Notes: generated by a model from the sequence alone, not told the origin. Shown: positions 12,443 through 22,654, numbered from the stretch's first letter. The stretch is 64,000 bases of DNA from CALDSL01 sp039810245 (GCA_039810245.1 JBDHWQ010000001.1:310001-374000); one strand, 5' to 3'. Translations and numbers: made by a program.

Positions 12443-14329
12443 TCAGGGCTGCATTGGGGTTGTGCCGGCGCCACCGAAAAACAGATCGCCGCGTGCCCAC
12501 AAAATCAGGTCAGGCAGGGGCTGTGGTGTGCGCCGGTAAAACCACCAGTTAATCCACTGGCGCGGCGTAAGGCTTTCCCAGGCCGGCTGCTGCACCCAGT
12601 AGAAATCTTGTCCGCGATAAGCATCAGCGGCGGCAAGCTGCACCCGCGCGGGGGTGATGACCACCGCAGGCAGCACCCCGGCCGGAAGAACCTCTGCGGA
12701 ATCCACTCGTTCTTCCCCGCGCAGCGCCCATTCCAGGCTGGGCGAAGGCACGCCTACCAACGTCACGTCCAGCAGGCTGCCATTGCCGTGCGCGTACAGG
12801 CCCAGGTCATGCACGGTTTCAGCCAGCAGGCGCGCATCCAGCGGCGCAGGGCCAGGGCGATAAAGTTCATCGGTTGGTTGCGCGCGCAGCGCGCCGGAAG
12901 ATGCCGCCAGTGCAGAGACGGAGTACAACACCAGCGCCAGACCAAAACCCAGTACCAGTCCCCTCCCCGCGGCGCGCCAGTTCCAACCGACCCCCAGCAT
13001 CAACCCGCTGAGCACCATCAGCACCAGCGCGCCAATGATCCGCACCAGCCGCAACTGCGGGTTCTCGATCATGGAATTGATATCGTTATTGAGCGCCAGC
13101 AAGTCCTGAAAAACGAATACCAGCAGCACGAACTGCACCACCATCTGTGCCAGCGCGGGAAAACGGCTTTCCGTATCCAGCCGGGGCAGCAGCGCCCAGG
13201 CCTGGCGCGCCGCCAGCGCCCACAGCGGCAGGAGCGACCAGCCCAAGTCGGCCACCTGTCGCCCGGCAGGGAGAACTGCAAGCCCGAGCGCGAAGAACCA
13301 GGCGATGCTCAGAAAGGCATCCACCCGGCTGCGACGAAATAGATTTGCGACGATGCGCCACACGCCAAGGATCAGCGCCAGCGGCTGGTAAATCACCAGC
13401 GCCACCAGCATGCGCAGCGCCGAAACTCCCGAAAAATCGCTGTAGCTCTGCGCGTACGCCGGCAGACCACCCCCCAGCGCGCTCAGCCCGGCGGGCACGC
13501 GCCAGAAACCAGTGCCGGCTACGAGAACGGTCAGGAGCAGGGCCAGCAGCGCCAGACGCCCATCAAACCCCGGCACAGGCCATCGAAATCCGGGCTCATC
13601 CTCAACGCCGGAACGTCCGGCGTACCAGGCTGCCAGCCAGACACCCACGCTGAGGAACAGGTAACCGCTTTGTACCAGCAAAAAACCGGCCGCCACCAAC
13701 GCCGTTGCCACCAGGATGGCCGGCATGCGCATGCTGGCGGTAGGCGCGGGCTGCCCGGCTTCCAGTGACTGCAAGCGTGGAAGCAGCAGCCAGGCCGCCA
13801 GCACCGCCAATGCCAGCGCCAGCGCGCCCGGCCAGAAAGCAATTCCGCCCAGCAGCGCCAACCCGGCAAATACTCCAGCCAGCAGGGCGCGACCGGAGAG
13901 AGCGCAGCCCACGGCCAGCGCCAGCCCGCTGATCGCCAGGCTCATGCCGCCCGCCGAGCGCACGATGCTAACCAAACCCGGGTCGAGCGCCAGGGCAAAT
14001 GCCAGGAGCAGCGCCGGCCAGCGGCCCATCCAGCGCCGGTAGAACAGAGGCGCGATGGCCAGAAGGCTGCCCGCCAGCGCCGGCCAGAAACGTGCCAGCC
14101 AATCGGTGGGCTGGAACAGCGCGAACAGTAGCGCCGTGGGAACCAGATACCCTGGCTGCGCGGCCAGCAGCGCCGGCTCGCCACGCGCCAGCGCCAGCGC
14201 CTGCAACGCCAGCCGCGCTTCAGCGTCACTCAACGGCACGTGGCCCAGGCTGGCAAAGCGCACCAGAAGCGCCAGCGCCAGGGCCAGCAGGTAGAGAAAG
14301 GTTTCCAGGGTGTAGCCTTTTGTTTTCAT
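12443..14329 (-). CDS. GT-C-like membrane protein, divergent partner of YYY proteins
   Basis: 628 residues, almost entirely hydrophobic with about a dozen membrane segments and a soluble C-terminal tail. The N-terminal part (RFASLGHVPLSDAEARLALQ ... ARFWPALAGSLL) resembles the dolichyl-phosphate-mannose mannosyltransferase (GT39) start and the TIGR03663 family, which usually accompanies YYY proteins. The family's invariant DE pair appears as DAE, and the HGP tripeptide appears as QPG, so catalytic ability is uncertain. It starts 3 nt after the YYY gene stop, with AAGGA about 9 nt before the ATG, and is clearly co-transcribed. The likely role is sugar transfer from a polyprenyl-phosphate donor on the outer face of the membrane, or a degenerate partner subunit. 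Confidence 0.7.
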   Translation of the reverse strand: MKTKGYTLETFLYLLALALALLVRFASLGHVPLSDAEARLALQALALARGEPALLAAQPGYLVPTALLFALFQPTDWLARFWPALAGSLLAIAPLFYRRWMGRWPALLLAFALALDPGLVSIVRSAGGMSLAISGLALAVGCALSGRALLAGVFAGLALLGGIAFWPGALALALAVLAAWLLLPRLQSLEAGQPAPTASMRMPAILVATALVAAGFLLVQSGYLFLSVGVWLAAWYAGRSGVEDEPGFRWPVPGFDGRLALLALLLTVLVAGTGFWRVPAGLSALGGGLPAYAQSYSDFSGVSALRMLVALVIYQPLALILGVWRIVANLFRRSRVDAFLSIAWFFALGLAVLPAGRQVADLGWSLLPLWALAARQAWALLPRLDTESRFPALAQMVVQFVLLVFVFQDLLALNNDINSMIENPQLRLVRIIGALVLMVLSGLMLGVGWNWRAAGRGLVLGFGLALVLYSVSALAASSGALRAQPTDELYRPGPAPLDARLLAETVHDLGLYAHGNGSLLDVTLVGVPSPSLEWALRGEERVDSAEVLPAGVLPAVVITPARVQLAAADAYRGQDFYWVQQPAWESLTPRQWINWWFYRRTPQPLPDLILWARGDLFFGGAGTTPMQP

Positions 14330-14332
14330 GCG

Positions 14333-16924
14333 TTACTGTCCTTGCGGTGGCTGGGCGAGCAGGATCTGCGGCACTTCGTAGATCGTCGCGCCCGCATTCT
14401 GAAATACGGGTTTGAGGTTGGCGTCAAATTTGCCCGTTTGCAAATCGCCGTAGGCCACCCGCTCCGCCTGCCCGACGAAAATATAGCGCACGTTATACTT
14501 GCGCAGCAGCGCCAGGGTGGCGTTCCAATCCCGGCTGCGGTAGATGGTTTGCACATCTTCGCTGCGCCCGGCGAACAGCGCGTCCCCGCCGCGCCACTGG
14601 CTTTCATGACCCGGCCAACCCAGCACTGCCGGCTGACCGGTGAGCGCCGAGACGCGTGCATATGCCCAATCATAGCTGCCGCCAATCGCCTCAACCACCG
14701 TTCCCAGCGGCGCGGCGCGCAGCCAGCGAATGGCTTCCAGCTCTTCGGGGTTATAGCGTTCCAGGTGAGCGTTGCCATCCAGCGTCATGCCGGCGGTATT
14801 GAATTTACCGGTCTTATTCCACACGCCAAAGACCGGGTATGCCAGCCCCATCAGAATAACAGCCAGAATGGCTACGCGCAGCAGCCATTTCCACCGGCTT
14901 TGCAGCGCGGTGAACAGCACCGCCACTGCGTATGACGCGGCCAGCGACCAGACCACCCAGGTCTGGTAATAGAACTTGAAGATCGTATTCATGCGCCCGC
15001 CGAACTGGTCGCGCAGGTAGAAAAATTCAGGCGCCACCACCAGCCCGCAGCCCAGGAGTACCAGCAGCAGCACAAAGCTATTGACCTGGCTGGTGTCGCT
15101 CAATTGCCGCTCAGGGACGGCATCCGTGCTTTCATCCGCGGCCGGCTGGCGGCGGTACGTTGACAGCAGCCCCCACACCAGGGTGAGGATTAGCAGCAGG
15201 CTGAGCCACGCTCCAGGCTGCGCCAGCCGCGCTGCCAGCGACCCGCCCAGCAGGAACGCGCCGGTCTCGGCGCCATGCAGGCTCAGGAAGAGCTGCCCCA
15301 GCGCGCCAAAGCGCACAGATGTATTGAACACAAACAGCGCCAGCGCCGCCAGCCCAAAGCTGAGCACCCACAGACCGAAGATCACCAGCGCGGCAAATTT
15401 CAAGCCTGCCAGACCGGCCGGTCGCCCGCCGCGCCAGCGCCAGACGTACAGCAGCCAGGCGCAAATCGGCACCAGCAGCGTGGCAAACATAATCCAGAAA
15501 TGCACACCGCGGGTGAAGAAGCTCAGGCTGGGTAGGAAACCACCCGCCTGTGACGAAAAGCCAAAGTAAAACGGCAGGTAGAGGGCCACGCCGGCCAGCG
15601 CCAGCGCCACGGCCAGCTCCATCAGCTCACCCAGCCGCCGGCCAACATTCCACCCGTCCTGCTGGTAGCGCGCCAACACATAAGCCGAGCTGAACAGCGC
15701 CAGGTAAATGGGGAAGTCCCAGGTGTTGATCACCGCCATGCCGCCCAGCGCCAGCGCGCTGAGCCAGAAATCCGGACGGCGCATCCAGGCCCCCAGGCGC
15801 GAATCACGCCATGTCAGGTTGCTTTCGCGCGTCCATTCACGCAACCAGTGGACGATACCCAATGTGGGAAGCGGCCGCGCGCGCATTTCGAGATAGAAGT
15901 TGAGCGCCAGCCCGATGCACAGCAGCGCGAAAGGCATGGCCAGCACGTGAGGGTGCAGGTCGCCCAGCAGGTAGGAGAAGAATGGGAACTCGTCGATTAC
16001 TTCACGGCCCTGGCCGGTGAGGTTGAAATCCTGCAACACGCGCGAAGCGCGCCACCACCAGATGCCCCCCGGTCGCTCCGGAACCCAGCTCAGATCGTGA
16101 TTGGGCGGGTCGACCAGTTCCTGCAGCGCCAACCAGCGCCAGAATGGCGAAACCTGGCCGGCGGCGGTCTGCTGCCAGAAAATGCCGCGCGCGTGCAGCA
16201 TTTCCAGGAAGCCTTCCACATTGCTGAGGATGAGCAGGAAAAACGGTCCCAACCCGGCCCATCCGCGCGCCATGGAAGCCGCGCGCTCGCCATTTTCCTG
16301 CGCGAAACGGCGAGCCAGGAAATTGAACAGCACGCCGTACGCACCCAGCGCCGAGAGCGCAAACCACAATGCCACCGCCAGGTTGAAGCCAACGCCGCTG
16401 GTCACGCTCGTCAGCCGGGTGAGCATTGCCACGATTACATAGCCAAAATAGTAATACGAGATGGCGTAGCCCGAGAGCCACGGGTCATGTGGTGGTATGC
16501 CCGGCGACTTGAGGATGGCGCTGATAAATGCCTGCTCCATCGGCTTTTCGGTGCCGGTCGCATCCGGGTTCATGGCACGCACCAGCGCCCACAGCGCAAA
16601 CGCTCCCAGGAACAGCAGTTCAGATGCCAGCACCTGGCGGCGGTTCTCAAGCAGCCAGCCGCGCAGCTCGCCCCAGCGACCGCGTAATGCCAGGGCGCTG
16701 GCCGTTGCCAGCAGCACCAGCGCGATCACATCCCCGCCGGCGTTATTCTGCAGGATTTGCAGCGAGGCCAGCAGCCAGAAAGCGAACGCCCAGGCCAGCA
16801 GCCCCAGCGGCCGCGCCAGCGCCCAGCCGCGGTCAGCCAGGTTGGGCAGCAGGCGCGCAGCCAGTGGAAACGCCAGGACGCCGATCAGCGTGACGAGCAG
16901 ATACCACCCCAGAAAGGCCAGCAT
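14333..16924 (-). CDS. YYY (DUF2298) membrane protein
   Basis: 863 residues, strongly hydrophobic, single-domain class of the Chlor_Arch_YYY family (TIGR03662/DUF2298) found in Archaea and Chloroflexi. The diagnostic motif is seen at GYAISYYYFGYVIVA, followed by the segments HDLSWVPERPGG and FPFFSYLLGDLHPHVLAMPF. The function of the family is unknown; GT-C-like topology and constant company with GT39-like proteins suggest a lipid-linked glycosyltransferase or a scaffold for one. It starts 3 nt after the DUF952 stop and ends 3 nt before the next start, so translation is probably coupled through the whole block. Confidence 0.88.
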   Translation of the reverse strand: MLAFLGWYLLVTLIGVLAFPLAARLLPNLADRGWALARPLGLLAWAFAFWLLASLQILQNNAGGDVIALVLLATASALALRGRWGELRGWLLENRRQVLASELLFLGAFALWALVRAMNPDATGTEKPMEQAFISAILKSPGIPPHDPWLSGYAISYYYFGYVIVAMLTRLTSVTSGVGFNLAVALWFALSALGAYGVLFNFLARRFAQENGERAASMARGWAGLGPFFLLILSNVEGFLEMLHARGIFWQQTAAGQVSPFWRWLALQELVDPPNHDLSWVPERPGGIWWWRASRVLQDFNLTGQGREVIDEFPFFSYLLGDLHPHVLAMPFALLCIGLALNFYLEMRARPLPTLGIVHWLREWTRESNLTWRDSRLGAWMRRPDFWLSALALGGMAVINTWDFPIYLALFSSAYVLARYQQDGWNVGRRLGELMELAVALALAGVALYLPFYFGFSSQAGGFLPSLSFFTRGVHFWIMFATLLVPICAWLLYVWRWRGGRPAGLAGLKFAALVIFGLWVLSFGLAALALFVFNTSVRFGALGQLFLSLHGAETGAFLLGGSLAARLAQPGAWLSLLLILTLVWGLLSTYRRQPAADESTDAVPERQLSDTSQVNSFVLLLVLLGCGLVVAPEFFYLRDQFGGRMNTIFKFYYQTWVVWSLAASYAVAVLFTALQSRWKWLLRVAILAVILMGLAYPVFGVWNKTGKFNTAGMTLDGNAHLERYNPEELEAIRWLRAAPLGTVVEAIGGSYDWAYARVSALTGQPAVLGWPGHESQWRGGDALFAGRSEDVQTIYRSRDWNATLALLRKYNVRYIFVGQAERVAYGDLQTGKFDANLKPVFQNAGATIYEVPQILLAQPPQGQ

Positions 16925-16927
16925 GGT

Positions 16928-17290
16928 TTAGTCGCTCCACTCCTCGCCCGCGGCCCGGAATTCCCCATCTGCGTCCGGCTCAAAGGTCAGAACGCGCCGC
17001 ACCGCATCCAGCGGAAGCACGCCGTACAGATGCGGGAACAGATCTGCCCCCGGCTGGCCCTCGAAGCGCATTTCTGCGCCGGTCTTTTCCGGGTCAATCT
17101 CCAGCAGTACCAGCCCACGCCGGCCGGGGAACCACAGGTTGGCTGTGCCCAACACCTGCGCTCCGGTCGAGCAGTGGATAAAGCCGTCGCTTTCCAGGCT
17201 GGCGGCGCGATACACGCCTGCGCTGCGGGCGGCTTCCCAATCGGCACGGGGGGTAATGTGGTAGATGGCGTTTTCTTCCAGCGAGCTCAT
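16928..17290 (-). CDS. DUF952 protein
   Basis: A compact soluble protein of 120 residues (AIYHITPRADWEAARSAG ... DGFIHCSTGAQV ... LFPHLYGVLPLDAV), matching DUF952 over its whole length. The conserved GFIHCS and PHLYG motifs are intact. Its ATG overlaps the stop of the giant fusion by 4 bp (ATGA) and its stop is 3 nt before the YYY start, so it is translated as part of the membrane glycan cluster. The fold has been grouped with ADP-ribosyltransferase-like proteins, but no activity is established. A soluble enzyme wedged between two YYY proteins is unexpected. Confidence 0.85.
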   Translation of the reverse strand: MSSLEENAIYHITPRADWEAARSAGVYRAASLESDGFIHCSTGAQVLGTANLWFPGRRGLVLLEIDPEKTGAEMRFEGQPGADLFPHLYGVLPLDAVRRVLTFEPDADGEFRAAGEEWSD

Positions 17291-20200
17291 GGCAGCACCT
17301 CGTAGATGGTTGTGGCTTCATTCTGGTACACGGGCTGCCACAGCGTCCCGCTCCAGCGTTCAAATTTGGCAATCCCGGCCGGGTCGTAGATGGCGCGCTC
17401 GAGCTGGCCGACGACGATATAACGCACATTGTAGCGCGCCAGGAACGCGCTGCTCTCCGCCTGATCTTCCCCATTATAGAACGCGGTGATCTGGTCAATG
17501 CGCTGAGTCACCCATTCGGATGGGATCACCGCTCGCTGCTGGCGCTGGTGCCAGTTCCACCCCACCACGCCCGGCAGCCCGGTGTAAATCGTGTAGCGCG
17601 TGCCCCAGCGATACTCCGACACATTGCCTTCCACGATTACCGGGGAGCCCTGCACGTTTTCCTGCATCCAGCGGATGGCCTGGTAATCTTCCACCAGGCG
17701 CATGTCGAAACCGTTTTCCGAGTAGGTTGAATAGGGCATGTAGGCCATGCCATCCAGTGTATGCGGGGCAGCCGGACTCATGCGATCGCGCACCTTATCG
17801 GCAGTCGCCAGCATGGGGAAGAGCGCCGCGCTGAACACCAGCGCGGTGAACACCACCTGCCAGCCGCCGCGCCACGCCGGGTGCCAGATGCGCTGCACCG
17901 CGCCCCACAGCCACCACAGCGCCGCCGCCGATGCCAGTGAAAGCAGCGTCCAGGCTTGCAGGTAAAACTTGAAGACCGTATTCATGCGGCCAATATCGCC
18001 AACCAGCACCACCACTTCCACCGCCAGGGTGAGCACCAGCGCCGTACCCACCATAAACAGCACAAAGCGTTTTTCATCCGGCTGGCCGGGTCGCAGCAGC
18101 AGCACCGCGGCCCAGGCCGCCAGTGGCAGCGCCACCCAGGCGATCTTCACCTCAAGGCCGATGATCAGCCCCAACACGGCCACCACCAGCAGGACTGCCA
18201 GGCCCCAGATGAATCCGGCGTAGGGGCGCAGCCGGCGCAGGTGCGATACCGGCGTGGCCGCCATCCACTCACGCGTTTCCCACACCAGCCAGGTGGTGAT
18301 GATGAACAGGAACAGGCCCCAATGGGTGAAGTACGACCAGAACGGGGTGTGACTGCCGTCCCACAGTCGCAGGCTGTTGTAGCCCTGCGCGTACCAGGAT
18401 GCGTACGGCAGGTATAACACAAACGACAATCCCACCAGCAGCACCAGGCTACCGGCCAGCGCTCCTGCGCTCCACAGGTTCAGCCGTCCGCCATCGGCAT
18501 GGCGCTCCCACAAAGTCAGGTTGCGCAGCCCGGCGTACAGCAGTGCCAGCACGCCAAACGCCAGGAAAGTAGGCAGGTCCCAGGTATTCACCGGGCGCAG
18601 AGAGCCAATGACCAGGCCGGCGAGCAGCAGGCTGGCGGCGTAATGTAACCACGCCGATCCGCGCCGGCCGGGTTCGCCCCACTGCCAGCGTCCTAACACA
18701 ATCGACAGCGCCCACGAGAGCGCCAGCAGAGTCAGCGGCAGGGCAAACAGGTGCGCGTGCGGGTCGCCATACAGAAAGGTGAAGAAGGGGAACTCGGTGA
18801 TTGGCTCTTCTGGGATGGCGCGGCTGGGGATCCAGTACCATTCGCCGGGGCCATAGGGCAGCTTCGCGCCTTCGGCCACCACCCGCACCAGCCCCTTGGC
18901 TGTCCAGGCCATTTTCTGGAACAGGCCACCGTCCGCAAAGGCTCCATTGGGCGCCGACAGGCGCATCAACCCGTGCCAGATCATGCGCATGCTGCCCAGG
19001 TTGCCCAAAATCAGCAGCCCGGTAGCGGCGGTCAGCCCGGCCAACAGCGGGCGGCGGCGGCCGCCGGTCTCCTCACCCTCTTCAGACGACCTCTGCGCGC
19101 CCCACGCGGTGAGCACGTTCCAGCCAAACGAGAATGCTCCCATCGCCAGGAAGGCAAAGAAAGTGGGCAGAACCAGGTTATAGGCAATCGCCGGCACGAT
19201 CCCCAGCCACTTGACCAGAATGCCGCTGATGACAAAACCGAAATAGTAATAGTTGATGTAGCCGCCCGCGAACCACGGGTCGTAGGGCGGGAAAGTGCTG
19301 GATTTGATCACCGCGTTGAAGTAGGAGAAGTCCATCGGCTTTTCGCCGCCCTTGTACGGGTGCCACAAATCCGGGTTGCCCAGGCGGATGAGCAGATCGA
19401 TGGCAAAGAACGCCAGCGTCACGCTTTCCACCAGCAGGAAGTAGCGCTTTTTGGACGCCCATTCGGCGCTTAGCTCGGCACGCTGATACCAGGCCAGCGT
19501 GGCGCAGATCAGCAGCAGGAACAGCGCCACCAGGGTAATCGTCCCGCGCGTGACGGCAATATTCGCCGAGCCTACCAGCCAGCTCAGATAGGCCAGCAGC
19601 AGCATCCCCACCAGCTTGCTGAACGGGTAGCCTTTATCCGGCAATCCGCGCAGCGCCAGGCGCACAAATGGGTATACCACCCAGCCCAGCAGCGTGACTA
19701 CGATGTACCAGTACAGCAGTCCCAACCCGGGGAAGCGGTTGATCAGCGCGGTGGTGTTGAACAACTGCGACCATGTGCCACCCACAACCTGTTTGGCCAG
19801 GCGTTCGGCCGGCAGCAGCAGATTCGCCGGGTAAGATTTGGCATCGCCAGGGATGACGTGCACCACGTACGACAGGTCAACGCTGGATAGCAGCCGGCTG
19901 ACGGCGCGCGAGTCGTAATCGGCGCGCTTTTGGAAGATCAACACCTTGGGGTGATCGTAAACCGTGAAAGACTCATCCGCGAGCTGGGTGCTGAAGCGAA
20001 GCTGGCCGAGTGCCGGCTCGGATTCGAATACCCGCACCAATTCATAGCCCAATCTGCCCTGGTACTGGCCGGGTTGAGCATACGCATAACAGTGGATAAT
20101 GTCCGCATCTTCCGGGCAGCCCATCAGGCTGCGGTAAAACTGGGTGGTCAGCGGGTGGCGCTCGGGCACGCGCACGGTGGTGGCATACTGGCGGTTCGAG

Positions 20201-22647
20201 GTAATGAACAGGTAATCCGCCTGGTTGAGGATGGTCTGAAAGCGCGCCAGCTTTTCGGGGTTGTCATCCCAGTACATCTCAAAGTTCAGATCGGTGCGGT
20301 ACAGGCCATTATTGATATCAAACGGGCTGTAGCCCTGCATCGGAAGCGGCAAGGGATCATCCCACGAGCTTTCTACCGCAGTTTTACTGCCATAGATCGC
20401 CAGCGCCCCGGGACCATCCGCGCGAGAGAGCGTGAGGAAGTAGGTCTGGCCGGCCTGCACCTCCAGCGGCGGGTCGAAGCGGAATGTGACCGTCTGCCCG
20501 CGCGCATCTTGTGAGGGCGCGAAGGTTGAGCGCACTTCGGCCTGGGTCACCACCGCTCCACCCGGCGGCTGGTCGGACAGGCTGAGGATGAGCGTTTTAT
20601 CGTCGGGCGTGGCTTCCCAATCCACCACGCGGTTTAGCACTACCTCACGCAGCGCGCCGCTTTGCGCGGCCTCGAAGGACTGGCTGAAGGTGGCATGCCC
20701 TTCGCGCAGTGCGTCCACCGGCTCGGGCAGCTTTTGCGCCAGCGCTCCATCCGCGGTGCGCAGCGTGATCGAGGCCGGGCCGGAAAATCGTAGTTGAACA
20801 ACGGGATCATCCAGGTACAGGCGCAACCCATACGTCTGCCCGGCGTTGAGCTGTGGCGGGTTTTCGAATAGCAGGCTGTAGGCCCGGCCACGCCCCTCGC
20901 CTTCCTGCGGGAACGTGTCAATCACGCGCGCTGTTGCCAGCACGTTGGATGACTGCGGCGCTTCCAGCAGCTCCAGGGTCAGGTTTTTGGGGTTCGGGTC
21001 ACCCGCCACGTCGGTGATATAGGCAAAGTCCACCCGCTCTGCCAGCCCTTTTTCGCGCGGTTGGAAGGCCAGCACCCAGGCGCGGCTGGAATCCAGCGTG
21101 TAGGTGGAGGGATACCCCACCGGCTGGCTGACCAGGCCACCGGCGCCGTCAATTTTCAGGTTGATCGCCGCGGGTACGTTCTGGTAGATCCAATCGCTGG
21201 CGGCCACGCGCGTCACCGGGCGGGTGTAGATGCGCGTAAAGGCATAAGCCCACCCAGCGCTGCCCAGCAGCACCGCCACGCCCAGCGCTGTCGCGGCCGG
21301 GCGCAGCCAGCGCGGGTTGGCGGCACGTGCCTGCTCCCACAGCCGCACAAGCGCCCAGGCGGCGATAATCGCCAGCGTGGGGTAAACGACAATCTCATAA
21401 CGCATGTTACGGCTGAAATTGAGCGACCACCAGGTGAAGTACAGCAGCGTCCAGGCCCACAGCAGGATATGCCGCCGGAATTCGCCCTTGAGCATGCGCC
21501 ACGCCATCCAAAGAAAGCCGCCCCACGCCAGCAGTCCCAGCGGCCAGCCAAAGCCGTAGCGCAGCATATTGGTGAGCTGGTAGGTCAGCGGGCGGCGCGC
21601 CCATTGCAGCGCAGGTGGGAAGTCCACGTCGCCGCCGCTCTGCTGGCTGAGCTCGCGCATATTGTTGAGGAACTGCTCATTGGGCAAGATACCAAGAAAA
21701 CCCGGCCCGCGGAAGGCATACGGCTGGAAGATGCGCAGCACGATGAACGCCACCACGCCGGCGATCACCAGGTTGCGCCACAACACACCCGCCCACAAAG
21801 GCTGCTCGCGCTCGGGCAGGCGCGTCCACCAGATGTAGGCCGCCACTGGCAGCAGGATGACGATTAACCCGGCGCTGATTTTCGACGCCGCCGCGGCAGC
21901 TGCGGCCACGCCAAACAGCGCGAACGGAACCGCGCTGCCCCAATTGCCACGCAGCCCACGCCACCATTCCGGGTCGCGCTCTTCGTCCGCTTCCAGTACG
22001 GGAAACGACTGCGCCCCGGGCTGCTCCACGGCCGGTTCAACCACGGCCGGATGCTCCACGGCTGACCGCCAGGGAGCGGTCATCACGCGCGCTGCCAACA
22101 AGAGGGTAAGCGTGGTAAAAAATCCGAGGAAGCTATCAACGGTGTAATAGTGCGCAAGCTGAATGGGCAGCACGGCAAAGGCATAAAATGCGGCGGCAAG
22201 CGCGCCCACACGCCGGTCGTTGTACATTCGCGTGCCGGCCAGGAACACCAGCAGGATCGTCAGCCAGTCGATCAGCGCTGAAACATAGCGCCCCACCAGC
22301 GTAATTTCGTTGTAGCCCACCTGCCCCACTGCGTCGGCCACGTAACGCACGATAAATAGCGGCAGCGTGCCGTAAACAAAGAAACCAAAGCCTTTGTTGT
22401 AGGGGTTCAGGCTCGATGTGCTGGTGTCAAAGTATTCGCGCAGGCTGTTCACCGGGCTGACTGCGGTGCTGACCATGGTCATAAAGCGCTCGTCGGGGTG
22501 CAGGTGCTGGTTCTGGTCCCAATTCATGCCCACCAGCCGCAGGTAGGCGCCGGCCAGCAGCGCCGCGATGAGCAGGATTGCCCACAGCAGCGAGGCGCGC
22601 CGGGCCGGGGTGTGTGTGATGGGGCTGGGGGTGGCTTCGTTTTGCAT
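17287..22647 (-). CDS. Giant GT39-YYY fusion membrane protein
   Basis: 1786 residues in three parts. Residues about 1-470: a GT39-like multi-span domain with HLHPDERFM near the N-terminus (the catalytic-type DE pair is present) and HYYTVDSFLGFF. Residues about 470-950: extracytoplasmic stretches that look like beta-sandwich modules (LTLELLEAP ... ARVIDTFPQEGEG ... LNAGQTYGLRLYL, and a second LEVQAGQTYFLTLSR copy). Residues about 980-1786: a YYY/DUF2298 domain with GGYINYYYFGFVISG. AAGGA lies 4 nt before the ATG, 7 nt after the previous stop. The fusion links a putative sugar transferase to a YYY unit in one chain, strong evidence that the two act together. Function is inferred; no homologue of known activity is recognised. 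Confidence 0.86.
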   Translation of the reverse strand: MQNEATPSPITHTPARRASLLWAILLIAALLAGAYLRLVGMNWDQNQHLHPDERFMTMVSTAVSPVNSLREYFDTSTSSLNPYNKGFGFFVYGTLPLFIVRYVADAVGQVGYNEITLVGRYVSALIDWLTILLVFLAGTRMYNDRRVGALAAAFYAFAVLPIQLAHYYTVDSFLGFFTTLTLLLAARVMTAPWRSAVEHPAVVEPAVEQPGAQSFPVLEADEERDPEWWRGLRGNWGSAVPFALFGVAAAAAAASKISAGLIVILLPVAAYIWWTRLPEREQPLWAGVLWRNLVIAGVVAFIVLRIFQPYAFRGPGFLGILPNEQFLNNMRELSQQSGGDVDFPPALQWARRPLTYQLTNMLRYGFGWPLGLLAWGGFLWMAWRMLKGEFRRHILLWAWTLLYFTWWSLNFSRNMRYEIVVYPTLAIIAAWALVRLWEQARAANPRWLRPAATALGVAVLLGSAGWAYAFTRIYTRPVTRVAASDWIYQNVPAAINLKIDGAGGLVSQPVGYPSTYTLDSSRAWVLAFQPREKGLAERVDFAYITDVAGDPNPKNLTLELLEAPQSSNVLATARVIDTFPQEGEGRGRAYSLLFENPPQLNAGQTYGLRLYLDDPVVQLRFSGPASITLRTADGALAQKLPEPVDALREGHATFSQSFEAAQSGALREVVLNRVVDWEATPDDKTLILSLSDQPPGGAVVTQAEVRSTFAPSQDARGQTVTFRFDPPLEVQAGQTYFLTLSRADGPGALAIYGSKTAVESSWDDPLPLPMQGYSPFDINNGLYRTDLNFEMYWDDNPEKLARFQTILNQADYLFITSNRQYATTVRVPERHPLTTQFYRSLMGCPEDADIIHCYAYAQPGQYQGRLGYELVRVFESEPALGQLRFSTQLADESFTVYDHPKVLIFQKRADYDSRAVSRLLSSVDLSYVVHVIPGDAKSYPANLLLPAERLAKQVVGGTWSQLFNTTALINRFPGLGLLYWYIVVTLLGWVVYPFVRLALRGLPDKGYPFSKLVGMLLLAYLSWLVGSANIAVTRGTITLVALFLLLICATLAWYQRAELSAEWASKKRYFLLVESVTLAFFAIDLLIRLGNPDLWHPYKGGEKPMDFSYFNAVIKSSTFPPYDPWFAGGYINYYYFGFVISGILVKWLGIVPAIAYNLVLPTFFAFLAMGAFSFGWNVLTAWGAQRSSEEGEETGGRRRPLLAGLTAATGLLILGNLGSMRMIWHGLMRLSAPNGAFADGGLFQKMAWTAKGLVRVVAEGAKLPYGPGEWYWIPSRAIPEEPITEFPFFTFLYGDPHAHLFALPLTLLALSWALSIVLGRWQWGEPGRRGSAWLHYAASLLLAGLVIGSLRPVNTWDLPTFLAFGVLALLYAGLRNLTLWERHADGGRLNLWSAGALAGSLVLLVGLSFVLYLPYASWYAQGYNSLRLWDGSHTPFWSYFTHWGLFLFIITTWLVWETREWMAATPVSHLRRLRPYAGFIWGLAVLLVVAVLGLIIGLEVKIAWVALPLAAWAAVLLLRPGQPDEKRFVLFMVGTALVLTLAVEVVVLVGDIGRMNTVFKFYLQAWTLLSLASAAALWWLWGAVQRIWHPAWRGGWQVVFTALVFSAALFPMLATADKVRDRMSPAAPHTLDGMAYMPYSTYSENGFDMRLVEDYQAIRWMQENVQGSPVIVEGNVSEYRWGTRYTIYTGLPGVVGWNWHQRQQRAVIPSEWVTQRIDQITAFYNGEDQAESSAFLARYNVRYIVVGQLERAIYDPAGIAKFERWSGTLWQPVYQNEATTIYEVLP

Positions 22648-22654
22648 GCGGTCC

